Shown here: positions 1 through 8,000 of the stretch, piece after piece
How the letters are laid out: every line of letters starts with the position of its first letter
How positions within the stretch are numbered: position 1 is the stretch's first letter
Origin: Bacteroidia bacterium
GTDB taxonomy: Bacteria > Bacteroidota > Bacteroidia > Bacteroidales > Prolixibacteraceae
Reading direction: 5' to 3'
Length of the DNA: 40,476 nt
NCBI GenBank assembly: GCA_025358025.1
Contig: JANYKW010000129.1
Location: 1 to 40,476 of the forward strand
Program-made: the position numbers and the translations under genes
The notes under the pieces: generated by a model
What the model was told of the DNA's origin: nothing
The model's database searches: none
Seen by the model: only the letters and a program-made list of their open reading frames with translations

Positions 1-105
1 TAGTGAAAAATCTAAATTAGGTAGCTATAATTCTGATATACTGTAATATATATTTAGAAACGGTTTATATTAATGCTTTGTAGCCATTTTGATAATATTG
101 CTTTA

Positions 106-113
106 TAACTTTG
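106..113 (+). promoter_or_regulatory. Possible -7 promoter element before the Panacea gene
   Basis: TAACTTTG matches the Bacteroidota -7 consensus TAnnTTTG, about 100 bases before the first gene. TTTG tetramers lie at 77-80 and 88-91, but neither has the preferred spacing of about 19-21 bases. The rest of 1-216 is AT-rich and holds no gene I can support. Confidence 0.35.
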
Positions 114-216
114 ATAATGTTTGTATTACATTTGTGTTGTAATTGTGTGGTAAATGTACGACGCTATTAGTGTACTTACTGTCAGCTCTAAACAAAGATA
201 GATCCAACCTGTTATC

Positions 217-756
217 ATGAAAAAATTTACATACGAAGAGCCCAAAGCTGTTGCTGCAGCATTATTCGTAATAAATACATTGGAAACTGTTGGAAAGCAC
301 ATGCTCGCCAAGATCTTATTCTTTGCAGATCAAAAGCATCTGGCCAGATATGGTCGCCCGATAACTTTGGATACATATTATAAGCTACCAAAGGGACCAG
401 TTCCTACAATCATTTATGATGAAATTAAGGCTGTAGAGAAAAAAAAGTCAGCACCAGTTATTAACGGTTTTCATGACAAGATATCAGTTAGCGGAAATAA
501 TATTACCGCTTTGATTGAGCCGGATATGGACGAACTGTCCGAAACTGATGTTGAGTGTCTTCTGGAGTCAATTACTGAGAATAAGGGTTTGACTTTTGAT
601 CAATTGACCAGAAAATCTCATGGCTCCGCATGGAGCAGTGCATCAGAGTGTGGTCCAATACATTTCAACGAAATTGCTAAGGAAGGAAAGGCTCCTGATT
701 ACATTTTAGAGCTTTTAAATATGAATCTCGAGGCAGAACATTTGCTTCGGGTATGA
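217..756 (+). CDS. Panacea-domain (SocA-like, DUF4065) protein, putative antitoxin
   Basis: This 179-residue protein looks like the Panacea/SocA-like family (DUF4065). Members often act as antitoxins or proteolysis adaptors paired with diverse small toxins. The family shows in the N-terminal block with 'KILFFADQKHLARYGRPIT' near residues 31-49, followed by a tyrosine/proline segment with 'KGPVP' and a C-terminal part containing 'HGSAW'. It has no signal peptide or membrane segment, so it should be cytosolic. Its stop overlaps the start of the next gene by four bases (ATGA), as expected for a translationally coupled two-gene operon, and a terminator follows the second gene at 1224-1246. A phage could use such a pair for superinfection exclusion, defence or stabilisation. 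The domain call is fairly firm; the antitoxin role is inferred from family and gene pairing. Confidence 0.75.
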   Translation: MKKFTYEEPKAVAAALFVINTLETVGKHMLAKILFFADQKHLARYGRPITLDTYYKLPKGPVPTIIYDEIKAVEKKKSAPVINGFHDKISVSGNNITALIEPDMDELSETDVECLLESITENKGLTFDQLTRKSHGSAWSSASECGPIHFNEIAKEGKAPDYILELLNMNLEAEHLLRV

Positions 757-1202
757 GTAGCTTACGCGATCTGATTCCAGATGATTCACAAAGGGAATTA
801 GTTGCAAGCCAAATCGAGCCTGGTGCTGTTTTTTTTGTACCGGATCCCAGAGCTGAAAAATCCAAATTTATTATTGTCTTGGGTGTTGATTCCGAAAAGG
901 TAATCGTAGGTACTTTATACATCAACACCGAAATTAATGAGCATTGTATTCGATCCTTTGAAGAAAAAAAGCTTCAACATAAAATCAAAGCATCGGATCA
1001 TCCCTTTTTGGATTATGACTCATATGTTAATGCGTCATTAATCACGAAAAGGAGACAAGGTGATCTCTTGCAAATTTTGATTGATAATTCTTGTGAATGC
1101 AAAGGATATATTTTAGAGAAAGAATTCGATTATATAAGATCCCTGATGGCAGTCTCTCGAATAATCTCTGAAGCAGATAAGAAAAGATTCAGTCTGATTT
1201 AG
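753..1202 (+). CDS. Small partner of the Panacea gene, putative toxin
   Basis: This 149-residue protein starts inside the stop codon of the Panacea gene. The middle of the chain, 'FVPDPRAEKSKFIIVLG' around residues 28-44, resembles the first strands of a PemK/MazF-like SH3-type barrel ('K.R..vvlg'), but the rest does not let me confirm that fold. Panacea antitoxins pair with very varied toxins, so position is the main evidence for a toxin role. No membrane segment or signal peptide is visible. The gene ends 22 bases before a terminator hairpin, closing a two-gene transcription unit separate from the tail genes. If it is not a toxin, it could be a regulatory or effector partner. No catalytic residues can be assigned. 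Confidence 0.5.
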   Translation: MSSLRDLIPDDSQRELVASQIEPGAVFFVPDPRAEKSKFIIVLGVDSEKVIVGTLYINTEINEHCIRSFEEKKLQHKIKASDHPFLDYDSYVNASLITKRRQGDLLQILIDNSCECKGYILEKEFDYIRSLMAVSRIISEADKKRFSLI

Positions 1203-1223
1203 AATTTCCGCATTAAACTGTAG

Positions 1224-1246
1224 AGCCGATATGATCGGCTTTTTTT
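1224..1246 (+). terminator. Rho-independent terminator of the Panacea operon
   Basis: A 7-bp perfect stem (AGCCGAT at 1224-1230, ATCGGCT at 1234-1240) with a 3-base loop is followed directly by six T. The promoter box at 1248 begins one base after the T tract. Confidence 0.85.
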
Positions 1247-1247
1247 A

Positions 1248-1283
1248 TGTCCTTTCATTACATAGTTCTCACTGGTAACTTTC
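1248..1283 (+). promoter_or_regulatory. Phage-type promoter 1 (TGTCCTTT ... TAACTTTC)
   Basis: TGTCCTTT at 1248-1255 and TAACTTTC at 1276-1283 start exactly 28 bases apart. The second element matches the Bacteroidota -7 box TAnnTTTG; CTTT of the first element lies at the usual -33 spacing. The predicted leader to the ATG at 1307 is short. This is the first of seven copies of the same two-part signal in the window. Confidence 0.7.
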
Positions 1284-1306
1284 CCAAAAGTTAAGCCAGA
1301 TAAAAA

Positions 1307-2941
1307 ATGAAACTATCGATAGGCAATAAACCCATTGCAATTCCACAGGACGCAAATATCAGCATAGAAAAATCATCTCCAGTCCTGGGATCAGATGCGA
1401 CATCGTTTTCTTATCCATTTCCCATCCCTCGGTTGCCAAATCAACAGGCGCTTGGTGGTCCCGGGATACTTGAACGTATTTGGGAACTTCCGGGAGTTGA
1501 TCCTTTCTGGGGCATACCTCCAACCAGGTTTATTCTCGAAGATCAGGGCATTCAGGTTCTCTCCGGTGAGATCGAGTTCGATGATATCGATGATAAGGAA
1601 ATTGGTGTAATTCTAAAGTCCGGAACTACCGAATTCTGGTCTAAAATCAAGAATCTGATGATGTCCGATATTGATTTCGGATCTGAAGCCTGGCTGACAG
1701 ATGTCACGTCTTCTGAATTGATAACAGCCAAGTACACGGAGTGGGATGTAGCCAATGCCGCCGAAAATGCGCCGGTCATTGGAGTGCCGTTTTTACTTGA
1801 CAATGCAGATCAAACCGAAGAAGTTTTGGGAAATACCTGGAACATTATTCCGTCAGCTCCTGAATTTCTCGCTTATATGCTTCAGTTCCGTGCCTGGTAT
1901 CTCATCGAGAAGATCTTCGGGCATTTTGATTATACCGTGGCCGTTGATGCATTGAAGACAAGCGAATTTGCCCAGTTGATCGTTTTCTCAAAACCATTCT
2001 ATTTTCAGGTATCCCAATCTGAAGATGATCCAGCTGTACTCTGGGTCTTTCCGGCTGCTGATAATTTAATTTATGCCGATCTGATGCCGGCAATCACGGT
2101 TCAGGACTTTTTTGATGGCATTAAATCGGTACCCGGCCTGATCTTCACAATTGATGATCAGAAAAAGGAAGTGAGTATCACCTTCCAGCGCGACCTGTTC
2201 CTCCCGGAGAACATTGACCTGATGCCCATTATTGAGTTGAAGGGATGGGCACATCGGGAACATGAATCCACCGATGGGTTTCAACTCACCTATCAGAGCC
2301 AGGATGATGAAAATGACACAAAAATCGATTATATCATCAACCAGACGGTAGAAGATACGCTTCCTACACCCACGATAGAAGGTACAATTGTCCATGTCAA
2401 CCGTGTAAACATAGATTACATCACGAAGAAAAAGGCCTCTGATTCATCCCTTTATTGGTCCATCATTGGCCGGTTGCAGCCTTATATCAATGGGAATGGA
2501 GGGCTAAAGATTGAATTTCCTGTTAAGGTTCCCCAATCGCACCAACTCGATTATAATCTATACCCTTACTTACCGCTGAATCTTACCAGGAACATGGGAG
2601 CCGGTCTGATCTGCCTTGATATGACTGAGCTTTATGTTTCGCTTTACCGGGGAATGGAAGGTGGAACACATCCATTAATCTGTGCAGAAAAATATCGTCC
2701 GGATGCTATTCCCAGTCTGGTTCCGGAAGATCTCTATGCGTCTTCATTCGCAGATTACCTGACATGGAAATCTACAACAGCAAGAAGTTTTACAAAATAC
2801 ATTCAGCTCACACTCCCACAGCTCATGGCGCTGCAGTGGGGGAAGCGCTATTTTATTAGTGGGGTGCGGGTAGTTCTGGAGAAGATCAATTACGATGTGC
2901 CCTTTACCGGGTTAGTCAAAGTTGATGGATACACGGCTTAA
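1307..2941 (+). CDS. Phage tail/baseplate structural protein
   Basis: This 544-residue protein resembles a tail protein common in Bacteroidota phages. It opens with an isoleucine/proline-rich segment ('IPQDANISIEKSSPVL') and then 'PFPIPRLPNQQALG', a start I associate with proteins placed between the tape measure and the fibre. No signal peptide or transmembrane segment is present. It is driven by promoter 1, and the next tail gene follows after 55 bases that contain promoter 2. The middle contains beta-rich, acidic stretches compatible with a baseplate or distal-tail protein. I see no enzymatic motif. Structural role: likely from context and family feel; exact position in the tail: unknown. 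Confidence 0.65.
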   Translation: MKLSIGNKPIAIPQDANISIEKSSPVLGSDATSFSYPFPIPRLPNQQALGGPGILERIWELPGVDPFWGIPPTRFILEDQGIQVLSGEIEFDDIDDKEIGVILKSGTTEFWSKIKNLMMSDIDFGSEAWLTDVTSSELITAKYTEWDVANAAENAPVIGVPFLLDNADQTEEVLGNTWNIIPSAPEFLAYMLQFRAWYLIEKIFGHFDYTVAVDALKTSEFAQLIVFSKPFYFQVSQSEDDPAVLWVFPAADNLIYADLMPAITVQDFFDGIKSVPGLIFTIDDQKKEVSITFQRDLFLPENIDLMPIIELKGWAHREHESTDGFQLTYQSQDDENDTKIDYIINQTVEDTLPTPTIEGTIVHVNRVNIDYITKKKASDSSLYWSIIGRLQPYINGNGGLKIEFPVKVPQSHQLDYNLYPYLPLNLTRNMGAGLICLDMTELYVSLYRGMEGGTHPLICAEKYRPDAIPSLVPEDLYASSFADYLTWKSTTARSFTKYIQLTLPQLMALQWGKRYFISGVRVVLEKINYDVPFTGLVKVDGYTA

Positions 2942-2944
2942 AAT

Positions 2945-2980
2945 TGTCCTTTCCCGGCCGATAGCGTCAGGTTAATTTCA
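2945..2980 (+). promoter_or_regulatory. Phage-type promoter 2 (TGTCCTTT ... TAATTTCA)
   Basis: TGTCCTTT is at 2945-2952 and TAATTTCA at 2973-2980, with starts 28 bases apart and the second element 24 bases before the ATG at 2997. It lies inside the tail operon with no terminator just ahead of it. Confidence 0.65.
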
Positions 2981-2996
2981 CATAAAACGAAATGGA

Positions 2997-5033
2997 ATGA
3001 CTATAATTCAACAACCCGATTCACTTTCCTTCAGTGGAAACCTCAAGAAATTCATCTTCTCGACGGATGTCACCACCCCGTTTTCGTTGATGATGGGAGA
3101 AACGGTTATCCTGAACAATTTCTACAATCCCGGAGTTGACGGACAAATTGAGATCGATCTCCGTGAGATCATTGAGAAGCAACTCTCTGTCATTTTACCA
3201 ACTGACGGGGATGCCATCACGGATCAAATTACCGGTGTGGCAGATTTTACTGCCCACATCGGGATTGAACCGTTCGAATTTCGGGTAATCAAAGGAGGTG
3301 TTTACGATCTTGATCTTCTCGCTGGCCAATTTGCCGATGCTCATTTTTTGACCTGGCAATCTCAGGAGAAGAAAATCCTTCAGGTTCAACCGGAATGGCT
3401 GACAGTTTATGCTACCGCCGAAAGAGTGGTAAAATGTAAAGCATACTATCTGGACAATGGATCCGTGGCCAGTGAAACAGTTGCGCTGGCTACTATCCCG
3501 GCAGATCATCTTCAGACATTGGATGTCAGCTGGGGAGCGATCTGTGATGCAGTCACTGCAACCGAACCTATTGCCTGGGATGTTTGGTTTGAAGACGGAT
3601 CCGGCAACCGGCTGAGTTACATCCAGCGCCTGCAGCTGCGTAATGCATTGGACGAGGAGAATATGTTTGTCTGGGCCAATACCCTGGGAGGAGTGGATTC
3701 TGCCTCATTTACCGGCTATGCTGAAGATGATCAGAAACTCGAGCATCAGCTTGCCGAATTGTACAATGAAGACCTTGATGAGTACAAGATTGATAAAAAA
3801 ACGGAGATTAAGCAATCTACCGGCTTTCTCAATGCGCGTGATAGCATCTGGCTCCGGGATTTCTTCTACTCAAAGAAAAGGTACAAGATCGAACTGGATG
3901 GATCGGTGCGGTCAATAGTCCTGGTTGACTCCAAAGTAGTAAACTCCACTGCTGACGATCTTAAAGAATATGAATTCACCTTTCGATATGCCTCCGACAA
4001 TAGCCTTCTAAACCTTGATCGTGTTATTGACGATCTCCCTGCACCGGAGGGGCTGACTGATTTTTTTTTGACTGAGCTGTTGAGCGGGCTGCCAACAGCT
4101 GACTACGACGGCAATCTTATATTCGCTGTCCAAAGCCCTTTTGCTGCCGGCTGGATGAAGTTATCGATTGATCAACTTTTTAACCAGGCACTACCGGAGT
4201 TCATTGATAATTCTACCATCCGTTTTATAGACGGAAAACTTCGCACTGACGTAGGCGCCGTGATCATGGGATTAAAGCCCAAACACGGATTTGAAGCAGC
4301 TTCAGATGCTATCCTGGCATTTGATAACGGAACGAGATCCTTTTCGATCACAGCGAAGGAAGGCGAAATAACTTTCCCTGTCTGGAATATGGGGGAACTG
4401 ATTAGTAAACTCACCGAAGCCATAGCTATTGACAATGTCGAAGGCACCTGGTACCTCTATTACAAAGATGTAAAACAGGAGGATAATTCAGTTGTCAATA
4501 CCCTGATGGCAACAATTGAGAGTTGGGACAGGAATAAAGATATTCCTATTGCGACAGTAACCTGGAAAAATGGTTCCGGAATTTGGAAAGATTACCGGTA
4601 TGTCTATACTGAAGTCAATCATTCGCCGTTGGTTCGCTTCGAAGATAAACCCCACCCTGCAGAGGACATATATCTCAATACTGATAACTTTCATAACCTA
4701 CTGTCGGAAGAGGAAACTACCAATCAAAAAGCCCTGGACAAACTCGATTATTATCTCCGGATTGGAAAAATCACTTTTGCAGATACTGCCGAACCGGCTA
4801 TTGAAAACTATCAGGACGACCAGGTGGATCCTGAAGATGAAACCAAAATCATCAATTACCAACGCCAATTTGGATCCGATCCGAATTTGAGGCTTGTCAT
4901 AGCTGAAGACGGCAACGATAAGCCTTGGTACCAGGCCCCAATTATTTACAAAACTAATGGCACGATCACCCGAATAGCATGGTATCTGGGTGAAATGCCA
5001 TTCAATGGGAAAATATTAATATCTCGATTATGA
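2997..5033 (+). CDS. Phage tail/baseplate structural protein
   Basis: This 678-residue protein follows the previous tail gene and overlaps the fibre gene by four bases (ATGA), so the two are probably translated in a coupled way. The N-terminal half ('FIFSTDVTTPFSLMM', then repeated acidic beta-strand-like segments) resembles Bacteroidota phage baseplate or receptor-binding carriers. The last quarter, from about residue 480, has a 'WKNGSGIWKDYRYVY' stretch typical of fibre-attached domains. No export signal, membrane segment or enzymatic motif is seen. Its place immediately before the fibre suggests that it anchors the fibre to the tail tip. The ATG at 2997 is preferred because an ATG at 2992 stops after two codons. 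Confidence 0.65.
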   Translation: MTIIQQPDSLSFSGNLKKFIFSTDVTTPFSLMMGETVILNNFYNPGVDGQIEIDLREIIEKQLSVILPTDGDAITDQITGVADFTAHIGIEPFEFRVIKGGVYDLDLLAGQFADAHFLTWQSQEKKILQVQPEWLTVYATAERVVKCKAYYLDNGSVASETVALATIPADHLQTLDVSWGAICDAVTATEPIAWDVWFEDGSGNRLSYIQRLQLRNALDEENMFVWANTLGGVDSASFTGYAEDDQKLEHQLAELYNEDLDEYKIDKKTEIKQSTGFLNARDSIWLRDFFYSKKRYKIELDGSVRSIVLVDSKVVNSTADDLKEYEFTFRYASDNSLLNLDRVIDDLPAPEGLTDFFLTELLSGLPTADYDGNLIFAVQSPFAAGWMKLSIDQLFNQALPEFIDNSTIRFIDGKLRTDVGAVIMGLKPKHGFEAASDAILAFDNGTRSFSITAKEGEITFPVWNMGELISKLTEAIAIDNVEGTWYLYYKDVKQEDNSVVNTLMATIESWDRNKDIPIATVTWKNGSGIWKDYRYVYTEVNHSPLVRFEDKPHPAEDIYLNTDNFHNLLSEEETTNQKALDKLDYYLRIGKITFADTAEPAIENYQDDQVDPEDETKIINYQRQFGSDPNLRLVIAEDGNDKPWYQAPIIYKTNGTITRIAWYLGEMPFNGKILISRL

Positions 5034-8000
5034 AAAAGCTACTCACATTTCTGCTCCTCTCCATCGCACTCTGCAGCTTCCTGCCCGACCAGAAACCCAC
5101 CGGCAGCGGGGTTAAATGGGTACAGAACGCCACCTTCTTTTATAACCTGGCCGACAGTTCTCTTTATGTGAACATGGGGGCTGTACTCGGATGGGCGCGG
5201 CTCGACATGCGCCATGATCCGATCTATGCCCGGATGAAGCAAGGCAATGATACCGTGGTGAAGGCCATCTTCAAAACCGACACGCTGAAGCTGACCGGCT
5301 TCCTGTTGCGCACAGATAGCATCGGGATGAAAGGTTGGGTATCTGGTTTTCACCTTGAACACAAGCTTGACTCGATCCGTAACCTGGCATACACGAAACA
5401 TGTGACGGATAGTCTGCTCTCGCTGAAGGTTGACAAAGTACCAGGGAAAGCTCTATCCGATAATAACCTCACCGATGCCGATAGTCTTGCCCTTCTGAAT
5501 CTTCCGGGAAACCTGGCCTTGAAACTGGACACCACGAAAGCTACTGTCGCAATGCGGGCTGCATGGACCAATAAAGTTACAAGCATTACTGCAGGGAATG
5601 GAGTATTAATTACCGGTACAACGACAGTTCCCATTGCGTCATCTGATACAACATTTAATCTAAAGAAGACTACGGCAGCGAGTATGTACCAACCGAAAGC
5701 GACCGTTTTAACAAACATTCAAGACACCTTAAATCTGCATGAACATATTGCAAATAAAACCACATCAGTAACCACAGACGGAACTTCCGACATAAAATAT
5801 CCTTCGGCTAAAGCCGTTAAAACATATGCTGACGGCAAGGTTGCAGATGCCATCACAGATGGAATTACAACAGTTGCCCCGTCCGAGAATGCCGTTTTCG
5901 ATGCACTGGCCACGAAGATCGACACCTCCACCCGAGGCCATGCAAACGGAGTGGCGTCGCTGGATCGGAACGGAAAGATACCATTGGTTCAAATGAACGA
6001 TGCACTTCTCGGATCTGTAAGATACCAGAGTGTATGGTCACCAACTACCAATACGCCAACCATACCAGCAGCGACATCGGATAACAAGGGATATTATTAC
6101 GTAGCCTCCGACTCTGCCTATTACAATGGCACCATGTTCAGAAACAAGGATTGGATTATCTCAAACGGATCAATCTGGCAGAAGGTAGACAACAACAACC
6201 TGATTGCCTCGGTATTTGGCCGGGTAGGTAATGTGATTGCCAACTCAGGAGATTATAATACCTCCCAGGTAACCGAGAACACAAACCTTTATTTCACCGC
6301 CCTCCGGGCCCGCGCATCTGTTTCAGGCGGATCAGGCATTTTGTATGATTCCGGGAGTGGTGCCTTTTCGATCGATACCACCGTGATTGCAAAGAAGAGT
6401 ACCATGGCGGCGATGTACCAGCCGAAGGGGAGTTATGCTCCGGCAAGTGGGAGTGGAAATTATATTCATAATCAAATTAACACATATCAATCTGCCAATT
6501 TTGCAATCAGCGGAACAGGTGTTATTGCGGCTGATTTATTATTAGGAAATGGTACCAATAAAACGAATAACGTAAAATTCACATACGAAAATCTTCCTCC
6601 TTGGTTTGTTACAGGCAGGAGTGATGGATACTTTCTTATCGGCAGAAATGGTATTAGAGATAATGACTTATATATAACTCCGGGCGGAGAGTTCGGAATA
6701 GCACATCTTGCCGGTAGTGGACCTACTTTAGCATATAATGATTTAAATGGAGTGCTACACAGGTTTACTACATTTGGAATACCTCCAACAGGTAATCCGG
6801 GAGGAAGTTGGGCTCACTTAGTTGGGGTGAAAACGGATGGAGTTGCAGAAGTGGGAAATCATATTGATTTTCACGAAAGCTCTAACGATTCATTAGATTA
6901 TTCATCTAGAATTTCATCAATTTCAAAGGTATTAACGACTGCCAATACATTCTCTGCGGATAAATTTATATCAACTGTTGCAAATGGAACGGCTCCATTG
7001 ACAGTTTCATCGTCTACTCAAGTCAATAATCTTAATGCTCAGTATGCCCTTAATCCTTACAAATATCCTGATTATGCAGGAGATAATAGATATTTTAGAC
7101 TTGCATGGTTTGGTGACGCCTCTGACGATGCGGGATATAAGGCATTATTCAGTACCTCTACATTAACATGGCAGCCACAAAGTGGAATATTAAATGCCAG
7201 GATATTTAAATCTACGGTCCCATCCGGCACCCCACCATTTACAGTTACAAGTACAGATGTCGTAACAAATCTAAATGCTGATTTATTGGATGGTAATCAC
7301 GCATCAGCATTTTCACCCTTATTTGGGAATGGTTATTACATTAATAACCAGTATAATTCCGCTCAAAGTGCAAATTCATGGATAACAGGCGCTTCAAAAT
7401 CTTCTCAAGTTATAATTGATGGAGATAACTCTTCCTTACTATTTACATCTGCAGCAAGTCAGGATGCTTTTTTAAGTGTAGAACCTGGAACTAGGACGCT
7501 CATTTGGCGTAATGGCAATTATGCTGATCCAAATTATTCTGCAGAAACATTTAAAACAGGCCATATTTTAGGAGTAACAGAAATCACATCTCCCGAATTT
7601 ACTTCTACAATTGCCACTGGGACAGCTCCGTTTCATATTACATCCACAACGGTAAATTCTAATCTAAACGCTGATATGGTAGACGGCAGGCACTTTAATT
7701 ATACAGAACTTTCCACTATGCCCTATTATTTTTGGGCTCCGAACGCAGACGGGACAGTTGCTAAGGTTTTTCCCACATCGACATTTGCTTTGTCCAGTGG
7801 TTCTAGTAGTTATATATGGAATCAAAATAGCGCAACTCAAACTGCGGATTTTAAGATAGGAGGAACGGCGACTGCATCAGCATTTACGGATGGATTCATA
7901 AATTATAGTACAGCACAGATTAATCGGACTGGCGGTTATGTTGAGATGCAATTCAATGGATCGAGTGGTAATGGAGTCAGAATGTTTGGCAATACGGGTT

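Noticed and set aside
126-311. Minus-strand frame of 61 codons at the left edge
   Set aside because: It overlaps the start of the Panacea gene, has a low-complexity composition and no supporting signal.
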